64,000 nt of DNA from Endomychus coccineus (taxonomy: Eukaryota > Arthropoda > Insecta > Coleoptera > Endomychidae). A program made the position numbers and the translations under genes. The stretch lies in assembly GCA_958510875.1 (NCBI GenBank), contig OY294067.1:59346039-59410038 (forward strand), read 5' to 3'. Below, piece after piece: positions 32,443 through 43,189 of this stretch. Position 1 is the first letter of the stretch, and each line of letters starts with the position of its first letter. The notes below the pieces were generated by a model. It ran no database searches. It was not told where the DNA came from and was given only the letters and a program-made list of their open reading frames with translations.

Positions 32443-33495
32443 TGGCGTTCGACGTCTAGCGCGCAAAGCCTCTTAAAGCCGCTAGGGTCAGTATACGACT
32501 AGCGCGCGAGCTACCTGCGGTATACATATTTGTGCTTCCACAATAAATTCTTTTAAATCTCTGACGAATTCATAAATGTTTGAATGCGCACTGGAAAAGC
32601 ATACGTTAAAGTGCGAATGAAATGATTCGCATGCATTTGTTGTTTCGCAATTCCAAATATTGTCTGTGACAAATAACCAACGTACGGTTCCATGATACGA
32701 TAGGCTTCCTGTACCTCGTCTGCTCGTAGAAAAGGTATGCCAAATGTCCATCTGAGCCACATTCCAATTACAGATTGGTTATTCTTGTATTCTCGAACGA
32801 GACCAAATTCATGAATTTTCCTGAACCACGCCTGGGTGAGGTGGAATAAATAGCCATGGTTTATCAACCTAGGCCAACGTGATCTCAACTAATCTTGAAT
32901 TGCCTATTCAGAATCCACAATAACCTTGTATGGAAAAAATATCCACGGATATTCCCAACATTTATCAATTATTGATTGAAATAAAATGTCGTAAGTTGTT
33001 TTTGACAAACAAAACAACAGCGGTATTTAGTTGTTGTTTTTCACTCCATGGATGATAAAAAGTTGCTGGAAATGTTGGACACAATACTCAAATGTGCCGT
33101 CCATATAGATGGTTCTCATTTGGCATAAAAACTGTAAACTTTGAATAGTTCCAAGCACTATTTTTTGGTTGACAGGATCGTTGATAAGGATTATACTTTC
33201 ATTGTCTGGAGTAGAAATCTGATCATTCAATCAATACGTTCATGAGTTTCTGCAATGTCACTTGGAATGGCTGGAAATTCGGATCTTCTTGTGTGAATGA
33301 TTCGACGGCGACATTGCAACTTATATAAAATATACATACCTCCTACGTTGGCCTGCATTAATTGCACGGTCTTTTCTAGATCTATAGTTATCGATCACAC
33401 GTAACCCTTTCCATTTTGCACTTAACATAGATAACATGGTTGAAAATTAGAATAGATAAATTAAAATTAAATCTGAATAAAATATAAAAATGTTG
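32443..33495 (-). mobile_element. Phantom-type MULE copy B (inverted)
   Basis: Inverted relative to copy A with matching ends. The coding pieces are on the minus strand: the N-terminal fragment near 33430-33240, the DGTFEY core at 33027-33230 and the C-terminal part at 32488-32888 in two overlapping frames. The copies together form a large inverted repeat with a 1.86-kb spacer. Confidence 0.75.
32488..33437 (-). pseudogene. MULE transposase (copy B, broken)
   Basis: Pieces in order from 33437 down: the N-terminal block; then TIYMDGTFEYC..HFQQLFIIHG (33027-33230), which carries the first catalytic aspartate of the MULE domain in the conserved DGTF motif; then FRKIHEFGLVREY and MWLRWTFGIPFL; then TTNACESFHSHFN and IYEFVRDLKEFI. 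This matches MULE transposases linked to FLYWCH fingers (Phantom group). Compared with copy A it keeps the DGTF core but lacks the RFDGYLKTNYM segment, so the two copies have different deletions. It is dead. Confidence 0.8.
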
Positions 33496-33834
33496 ATGGA
33501 AAATTGAGAAAATAAGTCCAAATAGTAATTGATTGCATAACATATCATGATGATGGACTTTTTTTAATCAAATCATTTGTTTATAATTATCTAAATAACC
33601 CCCCAAAAAACACCAAGTAAAAATGTTGCAAAAGAATCTATCAGCCGTACCATAATATCTATGCTTATATTGAATACCAATGTATATATTATGAGTTTGG
33701 TTCAAGTAAAAAAAAAAAATCAAAAAAGGCTAAGATCCTCTTTTTTTTATTTCTTGATGAATTGAAAAAAATTTATTTCCGAAAAAAAGTGCATTTTAAT
33801 TTTGTTTTGATCACATAAAAGAAGGTTACGGGTG
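33496..33834. other. Unassigned AT-rich spacer
   Basis: Homopolymer-rich; nothing recognised. Confidence 0.45.
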
Positions 33835-33945
33835 CAGGTATACGGCAGGTAGCTCGCGCGCTGGTCGTATACCGACCCCGCGCACTAGTGGTATAAGAAG
33901 GGGATTATTTTTAATGAGCTGCGCGCTAGTCGTGGATGCCCACTG
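33835..33945 (+). repeat. Third MULE terminal stub with GCGCGCTAGTCG repeats
   Basis: 'ggcaggtagctcgcgcgctg' and 'gctgcgcgctagtcgtgg' match the 3' ends of MULE copies A and B (30505-30580). The rest of the element is absent. The LINE fragment starts directly after it. Confidence 0.65.
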
Positions 33946-33947
33946 TT

Positions 33948-35102
33948 ATGTGTGAATGACTGGTCCCTGGCTACAGATAATAACATTCCAATAGTCGTAA
34001 TCTATCTGGATTTCAGTAAAGCCTTTGATAAGGTCACCAAATTGCGCCTCCTAGTTAAATTGGAAACCCTGGTTACCGGGGTGAGTTATTGGGGGGGGGG
34101 GGGGATATCAGCTTTTCTTTCGGGTCGTAAATTCAGAGTAAAACTTAGTTCACGTTTTTCGCAATATGTAGATGTAGTTGGCGGCGTTCCTCAGGGATCT
34201 GTGATTGGCCCATTATTATTCAAGATAATCAAGTTGTATAAGAACCCTCTTTTACATCATCATTCTCTTCAACATGATTTGGATATCATTTTGGAATAGT
34301 GTCATTTATGGTTGATACCAGTAAATACGAGCAAATGCACTGTACTTCACATTGGAATGAACAATCCACATATTTCCTACCATCTCTGATAAACTCACGT
34401 GGTCGCGCCACATTGAAGAAATGTGCAAGAGGACGAATACTTCTATATTTTTGTTTTACAAAGTTTTTTCCAATCTGTCAGTGCAAACATCATGCTTTCT
34501 TTATAAAACCTATGTGAGACATATAATTGAATTTGGTTCCTCGGTGTGGTGTCTAGTGCTTGTACGCGATAGAAACTTAATCGAATCAGTGCAGAGAAGA
34601 GCTACGACAATGCCATTTGGGACTATTCTTCCGGATTGACTAGAACGTTTGGGATTGTTTAAAATTCCTAAAGTAGAAGATAGATAGGCGTGGTGATATA
34701 ATCACAATATAGAATCCTTCATAATACATTTTCCGTTAATCTCGGTGATATAATTTAACATTAATGCGGACCCGCGTTTACGTGGTCACTCTCTCAAATT
34801 AAGGCATGAAAGTTATAAAACATCCTGTAGGCAGCATTTTATTTTGCAACAGAGTATTTGGTGTATGGAATGCATTGGACTTCAATCACCTTCCGTAAAC
34901 TCATTTAGAAATCATATTGATTCTCTGCTATTCAGCAGTTGTCCAATGCAGGTCTCATCATAAATTCATTTTTCTACTTGCTGTTGTATTTTGTAATATT
35001 GATATTATTTAGTATTTTTCACAAGTAGATGTTATTTAGCTTCTACAAATGATATTATAAATAATTGAGTCTGATCCTAATGAATCATAATAATAATAAT
35101 AA
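33948..35102 (+). mobile_element. LINE 3' end (CR1/Jockey-type reverse transcriptase fragment)
   Basis: A 5'-truncated non-LTR retrotransposon. It carries part of the reverse transcriptase, the C-terminal tail and a 3' end of TAA repeats (about 35084-35100). Such TAA-type simple repeat tails occur in several LINE groups. It lies between the MULE stub and a PLE-A fragment. Confidence 0.75.
33952..34965 (+). pseudogene. Reverse transcriptase C-terminal part, LINE
   Basis: In 33952-34299 the frame shows motif A (IYLDFSKAFDKV) and motif B (GVPQGSVIGPLLF), with an ISAFLSGRKFRV stretch between, as in CR1/Jockey-clade LINEs. After frame changes, 34421-34680 gives YKTYVRHIIEFGSSVW and LIESVQRRAT, and 34770-34960 gives a degraded HSLKL...R..SVNSFRNHID tail, the standard C-terminal order. 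The YADD motif region is deleted. A 13-base G run at 34090-34102 marks either a real homopolymer or an assembly error within the frame. Confidence 0.8.
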
Positions 35103-35640
35103 CTAAAGAAACCAATTATTATAAAAGATCTATTCTGGAGATGTTTCACATAAAACGTGATTCCAGGTCTGTAAATCATAGAGCAGACGTTCAATCATTA
35201 AGTCAGATTTATACTAATTTAATTAATTAAAACCCTTGTAAATTCCTACATGCGTCTTTATAATGTTAAAAGTATATTTTAGGTAGAATGCTCAAATAGC
35301 AATATTTCTAATAAGGTCTGACAACTTTTTATATTACCTCGTATTCAAACATTGCTTGAAATGACTTCGTATTTTATAAGAAAATTGCTAAGCAATTAAA
35401 ACATTAATGTGCAATTTCGATTAGTCTGTTCGTTTTGGCGACGCGGACATTTTTAGTTGAAATTAATGCGATAAGGACGCTTTGTGTTTGATACAATTAG
35501 TTTTAGAAAACCCGTTTAAGACATTGATGCTTCTTCTGATGACGGTCGGGAGACCGAAACGTACGTGAAGATGAAAATAATAAGCATATGTGATAGTGTG
35601 ACCTATTTTTCAAGAATTTATTTCGAATAAAACAACGTAA
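35103..35640 (+). mobile_element. PLE-A 3' region
   Basis: 'aaagatctattctggagat', 'cctacatgcgtctttataatg' and the terminal region with hammerhead follow in the usual order. About 80 bp (the 'tggttcgaaagtggatac' part) is missing relative to the 16.7-17.6 kb copy. Confidence 0.75.
35529..35572 (+). ncRNA. Hammerhead ribozyme with G at the cleavage site (PLE-A)
   Basis: The core CTGATGA and GAAA are intact and stem III ACG/TA/CGT is perfect, but position 17 is G and stem II loop reads CGGG with an extra C replacing the extra T. Known hammerheads do not cleave after G, so this copy is predicted inactive. Confidence 0.7.
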
Positions 35641-36768
35641 CCTTTCGAGAGCATGGAAAATATGGTGGTACTCTTACAAAAAAATGTGGCTTTATAGCCT
35701 TTCTACCTGGAATGTTTAATATCACGTTTATTCGAAGTTGCAACTCTTCATGAGAGTAGCAATTTTAATAATGTTGCTGACCTTGAATCGAGTTTCAAAA
35801 TTTTATAATTTCTTTTCGGTTGGTACTATATCATACCAGAATGTGACAACATGTTGAATTAATGTTAAATTTTTCACCTACTCGCTGGCCTACTAGAAAC
35901 TAAACGATAAACCGTAATCAGCAGCGATTGTATCAACCAGCTGAATTTTACCAGTTTGACCTGAATCTTCTGGTACTTGTTAATTCAAGCAATGAACGAC
36001 CACTTGCTTTCACAATGATAATGAATTTAAATGTTCATATTATAAAATGCTATCTTGGCAAAAAGTGGGTTTTTTAAATGAAATAATTGAATTTAATGTG
36101 TATATTATTAATAAAATATTCTAAATGTTTCGCTTTCCATCTAATGTATTATTATAACGTAGGCTGTAAAATTTTCTAAAATTTATATTACTCGAGCAAT
36201 ATAATATAATACTCAATAAATACTTAGCGGATTGATAATAATTATTAGCGGAGATTGAATAACTAAGAAAAAATAAAACGAAACCAGCAACACCAGTTAA
36301 TGAATATAACCTTCGACGGCTTCAGCGACATTACAAGTTACAAAGTTACGATATGTGGCTAACTTCTTTTCACATAATTAAAATAAATAACGTAAGATCT
36401 CCCAGAACATTTATTCGAATATTCACCTTTTGAATTTGGTCCCAATGCCAATGCCGTGATTGATATTTAATAAACCCAAGTCTCACAGGTCGGCAAATGT
36501 ATTATGTATTACCCAAAATACGCGGGGAATATTTTCACATTGCTAAATGATTAAATATTCTTTGTCTTGTCCAATCAAAGGCTTGATGTTCCAACCGCAG
36601 TCTATTAGAGAAACTACCTGACAATAATTATATACAGTGTGTCTAGATAAAGATGTATTAATAAACTATAAAAGATTGAAAGGTGGAAACTTTGTGATAA
36701 TTTATCATATTGATATAATATAATAAAAAAACAATTTTACTTTGTTTTTATCACATACTATAGAAACA
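35641..36768. other. Unassigned AT-rich region
   Basis: No gene or clear repeat. Short frames are absent or unsupported. Confidence 0.45.
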
Positions 36769-36815
36769 AATCGTGACTATAGTTTCGACACTATCGTGTC
36801 ATCTTCAAACTATAC
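36769..36815 (-). ncRNA. Hammerhead-like core, third lineage (PLE-C)
   Basis: The minus strand reads TTGAAGA (CUGANGA with C3 to U), extra T, stem II GACAC/GATA/GTGTC, GAA-A, stem III ACT/AT/AGT and C17. Stem I pairs poorly beyond two bases. The design, including the extra T after A9, matches PLE-A. A PLE GIY-YIG remnant lies 200 bp downstream. Confidence 0.6.
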
Positions 36816-36832
36816 TAATATATGGCGTTGTG

Positions 36833-36965
36833 TTATATCAACTATAAAAGAGCTCACACTGTGATGGATACACTATAACACTATAAATAAGAAATAATCA
36901 TCCACTTGAAATATTGTTAAATTACTGAGGACCTTTCGGCTACCAAGTTTTCAGACTAAACTAAA
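36833..36965. mobile_element. PLE-B leader and partial hammerhead, inverted pair
   Basis: The leader 'ataaaagagctcacac...cactataacactata' is on the plus strand, followed directly by the downstream half of the PLE-B core on the minus strand (GTAGCC-GAAAGG-TCC complement at about 36930-36950). In the 6-kb copy both parts are on one strand, so this is a rearranged copy. Confidence 0.5.
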
Positions 36966-36989
36966 TTATAAATCAAAATGTGCCTGTTT

Positions 36990-37270
36990 AAATACTATTT
37001 GGGGTTAATAATGCAAACAATGGGTTACCCTCCAAAGTTTCCGACTTCGACAAATCCGGAATTTACAAAATCGATTGTGAACCATGTGGGTCAAAGTAGA
37101 AGGAACATTTTGTCCATGTAAAGAAAAATAATGATGAAAAATCAGCGTTAGCCGAACATATTTTAAATACAGGTCACACCATTTCTCAAAATAAAAAACC
37201 CCATAACTACGCTACTACATTTGTCCCAAAAACATTTTGCCACCATAATTTCTCATCCATTAAAGCTAAA
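36990..37270 (+). pseudogene. GIY-YIG fragment of PLE-C
   Basis: In broken frames the plus strand encodes KSGIYKIDCEPCG, KEHFVHVKK, EKSALAEHIL and TGHTIS, in the order of a Penelope GIY-YIG endonuclease: GIYKI, C-x2-C, R/KEH, then S-ALAEH and TGH. The second Tyr of GIY-YIG falls in a deletion. Relatives are at 27300-27480 and 43190-43400. Being close to a PLE-C hammerhead-like core, it may be part of one old insertion. Confidence 0.7.
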
Positions 37271-37436
37271 GTGTACCAAGTTTGAACTAAAAATCTTCAT
37301 TTGTTTAGAAGATAATGAAGAAAATGTAATAATTTTTCAAAACGAAGAAAATGTAATAATTTTTCAAAACTTCAACACCCTCTGCATCTCGGAAACGAAC
37401 TGATTTAGAGACAAATTTTATATGAAAGACCTCTAT

Positions 37437-37915
37437 TATTTTTAGAAGTTCTATCGTTTAGCGAAGTTATGAACAAAAAAACTAAAACCCCTGTATATGT
37501 TATTAATGAATTATCGGAATAAGTAATATCGACAGTTTCATCCATGGAAACGACAACCGGATGGAATATGTATTCGAGAAGTAATTACTGACATGAATTA
37601 AAATAGTAGTTTCTACAGGAATGCACACATTTACAAAATATCAGTTATTAAAAGAATACAAGAAAGATCCGCTAACATTGCAACGTAAATGCTTTCTCTT
37701 ATAATAGTAGGTACAAGAATAATACATTTTAGTTGCATTTGTTTGTTTCTCATATTTGTTGCATAAGTAGCTGGAATGTTTTGTCATTGTAATCCACCTC
37801 CAATTTGAGTTTACTGGTTCATGAACTGTTCGTATTCTACTACAAATAATAATTATACAGGTTGTTTAAGTTTTTCCGTTCATAACTTTGGTAGACGATA
37901 GAACTTCCTCCATTT
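37437..37915. repeat. Two TATACAGG-type transposon ends facing each other
   Basis: 37437-37494 ends '...cccctgtata' and 37855-37915 starts 'tatacaggttg'. They are inverted copies over about 57 bp ('gttcataactt', 'acgatagaactt'). Their polarity shows a right end followed by a left end, so the 360 bp between them would lie outside both elements. Neither element's other end is seen. Confidence 0.55.
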
Positions 37916-37920
37916 ACTAA

Positions 37921-40900
37921 TAGTAGTCATTTTATAAAAAGTGGAACTTTTTTTTCCGACTTTTGGTTTGAATATACAGAAAGATAGGAAATTTTCCGTA
38001 GATTACGAAAAAAATAGTGGCTGAAAGCCTCCAATCAAGGAAAATGTCGTAAATTATGTACATATACAATTTTCCGGGCTTTTCCGTTAATATCTTCAAT
38101 ACTATGCGGTTTAGAGAAAAAAGTTTCAAACAAAAGTTGTTCAGAATTAAATTTTACATAGGAATTGACTATTGCGATTTTGATTTCATCGAATTTTCCA
38201 CGCGTAGCATGGAAAAACCAAATAAACACTATATATGACAGAAAATTACATTTTGCTGCTAAATATCGTATGATTATTGTAAATAAGGGTACATATCGTT
38301 ACATTAGAATTCAAAATTTCCCGAAAAATGATCCAATTTTTCGGGTTAAGAAAATTTTAATTTTTTTTTTTTCAAATTTTTTTCTCATTAAAGTATATGA
38401 CATATCGATTCCTATGTTTTTTAGGGCTCTAATAATGAATATTTGGTGAGTTTTGATTTGAAAAATCATGGAAGGTATATTTATTCTGGAAATGTGGGAA
38501 ATTCAAAGGATATAAAAGAAAGACAAGAGTTATTTTTAATATTGAGTACATAATATTTTTATTAATTCAATTTTAATTTGATTTAATTAAAAATAGTTCA
38601 TTCAAATGAAAAAGTGCATTATCTTATAATTATGATCTTCTTGAAAGTCTTGGTAGTTTTTTAGTTTTTTATTACCGCTGTAACCATTAATATTTTTCAT
38701 AATTATTTACATCAAATCTAACCAAATATTCATTATTAGAGCCCTAAAAAACATATAAATCGATATATCATACACCAAGATTGAAAAAAAAAATAAGAAT
38801 TTTCTGTTTTCCAAATATATATTTTCTATGAGTTTTCACAACCAAAAAGAGTCGAAATTCGTTATTAGAGCCCTAAAAAACATATAAATCGATATATCTT
38901 ACACCAAAATTGAAAAAAAAGAAAATTTTCTTAACCCGGAAAATTGGATCATTTTTCGGGAAATTTTGAATTCTAATGTACTAGAGTAACGATATGTACC
39001 CTTATTTATAATAATCATACGATATTTAACAGCAAAATGTAATTTTCTGTCATATATAGTGTTTATTCGAAAATATATATATTAATATTAAAAAAACCTT
39101 ATGATGAGTTTTATTCTTTATTTGCCAATTATTAAATAAAAAACTCTTTTATTAGTTTATATTGCTTTAATTATGATTTGAATTAATTTGAATATTGATT
39201 TGAATATTTCAATGTTTTGAATTCTACCGGCTAGCTTTTATTTTTAATTTGATTGATTGTATTTGGATTAATGTTTGTTTCGTTTTTAGTTTATGAACTT
39301 TTTAACTTGAAGTTTATCTATATAATTATTTATATGGAATTAAACACAATGCTCTTTGAATTTCACAATATTTAATTTCTATGACTCTTTTTTTATCTCG
39401 GGTAAATAAATTTTATGTTTCACAAGATCTATGATATAACCTAAAAATCAATTTTACAACTAATATTTGTTTATATTGTTATAATCAACAATCTTCCTTT
39501 TGCTTTACAGATAATACAATGATGTAGGAATTATAAACAAACTTACGTTTAGTTAATATCCAATAGTGTGTTTAATAATGTTGGCAATGTTCAATTTACT
39601 TCTATTTAATTTCGTTGATTCACTTTAACACAATACTCTGCTATATCACGATAATCACAGGTAACTAATTTTGGTTACTTCTTCTTGAGAATCAGGAACT
39701 GTTGAAAATACTTTGTTTTATTCTTTTAGATAAGATATAAAACTTTTCGATGCTTTATTGGAATTATATCGAAGAATGGTTATCGTTGGATACTTCTTAT
39801 AAATTGGAGGCTATTACAACCTTTTACTTTGTTTGGAGACTTGGAACATTTCTTGACTTTTAATAATTATTTACCAACTTCGGTTACTTGGAACTTATCG
39901 AAGTTTGGAACACTTGAGTTCACCGATGTTTATTTTGATAAACTTAGGTTAGAAATTTGTTGAGTTGCTAGAGTTCTTGACCCTTCAGATATTATTTGCA
40001 AAACTCACTTGGCTTGTCTTTCAGATCCTTTTATAGGCCTCCAAAACCGACGCTACATTGATGTCATTTTCCACCTATGAGATGCTTTCTTTTCATATCA
40101 AGCATGCCAAGTTAATTGTTGTGAACTGACAGAAGTATCTGATTGTTACCAGCCTGACACTAGGAATTCGTCTCGACCAATCAGAATTTAGTATTCTATA
40201 ATTTTTGAGTTATTGGAGATTTTCAACTTATTTTAATTGATAGTGATTCCTTCTTTTTAAATTAATATTGCCTACATTTTTCCACACATTTTGGTATAAT
40301 ATAACCTATGATTGGGTTATTATTAATATGATTATTCCCATATTTATGGTTTTCTTGACAGTTACTTATTCTTAAATCTAATACATACTATATTATATCA
40401 ATAACATTCTTTTAACATTACATTACTCAAATTTACTAATCCTAACTTATATCTATAACATTCTTCAATGTTTTGTACTATCTCATGATAGTTTTGTAAT
40501 CATTTTAATTATGATTTCTGCCTTGTTACACAGTACGTTTCTTCACTTTCACTGAAGTTCTTGTTTATCCCTTCTTATTCTATTACATTGTTGTTTATTA
40601 TGTTTTACATTGTTAATTTTCATATCCTAACTATTATTTAGCTTTTACTATTGTTTTTAATCCCATATAAATCTTTTTATTGATCTTTTCTGATTTTCAA
40701 AGTTCGGTAAGTTATTATTTTTAAATTTTTATTGTTTATGAAATGAAATCATAACAATATATATTGGTTTTTCCATGCTACGCGTGGAAAATGCCACGAA
40801 AAGTAAAATCGCAATAGTCAATTCCTATGTAAAATTTAATTCTGAACAACTTTTGTTTGAAACTTTTTACTCTCAAACGCATAGTATTGAAGATATTAAC

Positions 40901-41075
40901 GGAAAAGCCCGGAAAATTGTATATATATATAATTTACGACATTTTCCTTGATTGGAGGTTTTCAGCCACTATTTTTTTCGTAATTTACGGAAAATTTCCT
41001 AACTTTCTGTATATTCAAACCAAAAGTCGGAAAAAAGTTCCAAATCTCAAAAAAACCTATAAAATGACTGTACTA
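37921..41075. mobile_element. Foldback element split by a solo LTR
   Basis: Outer arm 37921-38220 pairs with 40761-41075 and inner arm 38221-38450 with 38850-39070. Shared blocks include 'ttttccgggcttttccgtta', 'catttttcgggaaatttt' and 'gagccctaaaaaacata'. The right half is interrupted at an ATAT site by the minus-strand LTR 39081-40756. The inner centre (38730-38900) holds a direct duplication of ~110 bp. Without the LTR the element is about 1.5 kb with arms of about 530 bp. Mirror-image short frames at 37932-38129 and 40857-41078 are arm sequence, not genes. Confidence 0.8.
39081..40756 (-). mobile_element. Solo LTR, copy 2 (minus strand)
   Basis: On the minus strand it starts TGTTATGATTTCATTTC at 40756 and ends near 39081, matching copy 1 throughout, including the TATA box (about 40028), 'caagtagtgttcc'-type and 'gctagccgg' blocks. 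ATAT is at both flanks, though the site lies in an AT run so the duplication is ambiguous. Confidence 0.65.
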
Positions 41076-41580
41076 TAAGTTGATCTGGATTTTGTAAAAA
41101 ACATTTATGGTCCAAATATGTAATAATTGTTATGTTTGAAAAGTTGTCGGGCGTACATACACAGGTACCAGGATGGACATAGATAGGTTTCTCTGGTTCT
41201 TCGTTGTCACGAGAAATTACCATTCAATTGATAACAAAGTAATCGAAATCAATAGTGATAACCAAAGAATAAATATTTCAATTATAAATCGATTGAGCAA
41301 TTTCGGACTCAAACCTGTATACTCGTGAAATATCGAGTGAAAAAAGTGCAGGCAAAACGAAACTCGTTGTTCCTAAACTACCGACCGCCCTAAAAACTGC
41401 GGTCGTCGCTCTTCACTTCAGCGATCGATCGAAAACATATTGTCAAACGCGTCACGGTCGTTGCCGTTAGAAACTTCCTCTAATAGGCATGTAACACCCA
41501 CTTGAGGGATTCTACTTTCAATACAATATAATTCAATGAAACTTTATTTACGAGTCAAACAATGAAAGCGTGATGGTCTA
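41076..41580. other. Unassigned region
   Basis: Nothing recognised. Confidence 0.45.
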
Positions 41581-42065
41581 AAGTTTATTAATATACCCTT
41601 CGCGACGAAGTCGGAAGAGTATATTGCATTTGCTCAAGTTATTTCTAAAATCGTTTAAAAAAGTCCTAGAGCAAAAATTCTTACACCATAGTATTTCATT
41701 CAATTTTAAGCAACTTTGAAAAAGTTCGTATGTGTTTGCCTTGTCTGTCTGAATGTCCGTCACGAAATGCTATCCTCACGACTTCCATAAAACGAATGGT
41801 CCTATCATATTCAAATTTTGACAAAAAATCATTTGCTGGTCAGCGACGAACCCTATTGTTTTCAGGAAAATCGTGTATTAAACAGACCATTTTCTGAAGG
41901 GTTGAAAATTTACAAACTCATAACTCCCAAAGTACACATTGAATCAATTCAAAACTTTTACAGTAAATTTTAGTTACTTGAAAACTGCTTTCACCCAAAT
42001 TGCAACAACAAAAACAATTATTGAAGTAAACTTAAATTTAATCGTACGTTTACAAGCTTATAACA

Positions 42066-42130
42066 AAAGGCGCGGTGGTCTAGGATACATGGCTCCCACC
42101 AAGTAGCCTCGGGTTCGATTTCGAGTAGCG
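42066..42130 (+). other. tRNA-like segment with A and B boxes
   Basis: 'ggtggtctaggatacatgg' resembles the RNA polymerase III A box, and 'gggttcgatttc', 34 bp on, the B box. A T-arm (CTCGG/GTTCGAT/TTCGAG) and a partial acceptor (GCGC...GCGC) can be drawn, but the anticodon arm is irregular. I read it as a tRNA-derived repeat segment rather than a working tRNA. Confidence 0.45.
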
Positions 42131-42315
42131 CAAAATTTATTTTTGTAAATTTTCTTGAAGCATTATTAATATGAATATTATTTAGATGTGTAAAGGTAAT
42201 GTAATAAATAGTTTATTTATTTCATTATATTAACACAAATGCGAAGATTATCTTATAGCATGTGAAACAATTATTTAAAAATCAGTAACCAAATCAAATG
42301 ATTTGCGAACAGTAA

Positions 42316-43047
42316 AGGTTACTTCATAGAGTCGCGAATTGCGATTTGCAAATTGCATTCGCATTCGCAAATAGCAAGTAGCATCCTATTTCATATACTC
42401 GCGAACTTTCGCAAATATGTATTTTAGGCATATTAGTTTTCACTAAGCTATATGTGACATTTATAACCTAACATTTTCTATTTGTTTGTGTATGGTTAGA
42501 TAATAATTTATTTTGTAATCTAATACTATGAATGAAGAATCATTTCATTGGCGACGAACGCGTGCAATTGCCGTTTATGTATTGTTAAAAAGGAGACAAA
42601 AAAAGAAATAGGTGTGTTTCCAGTATTAAAGATACATTTAGTGAAGTTATTTCTATAGCCAAAATATATAAATTTACAATGTAGATACCTCATCAGGATC
42701 AGGATTCTTTTCGTACTAATTTACAATATATAATATAAAAATAAAGAAAGAGAAGCTACACAAACATGCAAATGACCCGAGTAAACAAAGTATAATGATG
42801 AGGTTATCTTCTTCTTCACTACTACTTTTATCCCTTAGCGCATGCTCGAGCCATTATTCGCGCAAATGTTCGCAAAATATTGAAACTATCTCAGGATTCC
42901 CGCCCCCAGATTTCAAATCTTGCGAACTCGAAAGAAAATAAACTATCGCCCGTGATCTTTCTCCGCCATTTTTTAAAATTCAAATTGACCAATGAGAACA
43001 TCATTCGCAATTCGCAAATCGCAATTCGCGTCTCTAAAAAGTCACCT
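42316..43047 (+). mobile_element. PIF/Harbinger-type element, internally deleted
   Basis: TIRs of about 45 bp (AGGTTACTT..TAGAGTCGCG at the left, inverted AGGTGACTTTTTAGAGACGC at the right) with 'gaattgcgatttgc' arrays are flanked by TAA (42313-42315, 43048-43050). The copy of the host repeat at 48165-48405 has a single TAA at the same place, an empty site that confirms the insertion. Length is 732 bp. Confidence 0.88.
42528..42611 (+). pseudogene. Possible Harbinger transposase N-terminal remnant
   Basis: A 27-codon frame, MNEESFHWRRTRAIAVYVLL followed by a KRRQKKK run, resembles the basic, alanine/leucine-rich start of PIF/Harbinger transposases (…LL.RRRRRRR). It is short, and the resemblance could be chance, but it sits inside a Harbinger-type element on the same strand, so I report it at low confidence. 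A stop follows at once. Confidence 0.35.
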
Positions 43048-43189
43048 TAACTTTGTCATGCATACTATTTATATATTCTCCAAGCGGCAACACATTTCTA
43101 GCTGATTGCTACATTATATCTGGAAATTACGGGAACAAATTCTGGTGTTGATTCTCGAATAATTAATGTCACAAGTTCCCATAACATTT

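Larger units (their letters stand above)
41581..43110 (+). repeat. Dispersed repeat R with tRNA-like segment, split by a Harbinger element
   Basis: The unit covers 41581-42315 and 43048-43110. Its 3' part (42150-42315 plus 43048-43105) recurs inverted at 48165-48405 without the insertion. It contains 'tgccttgtctgtctgaatg' and a tRNA-like stretch. It ends in 'ccaagcggcaacac'. The class is unclear; a SINE or SINE-bearing element is plausible. Confidence 0.6.

Noticed and set aside
34088..34103. G-quadruplex at the G run
   Set aside because: One uninterrupted 13-base G run in a LINE frame; as likely a homopolymer or sequencing effect as a functional structure.
37932..38129. 65-residue frame repeated at 40857-41078 (MKLF..KPGKLY)
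   Set aside because: The similarity comes from the inverted arms of the foldback element, and the frame has no domain or codon signature.
42066..42130. Functional tRNA gene
   Set aside because: The anticodon arm does not fold cleanly and the segment lies within a dispersed repeat.
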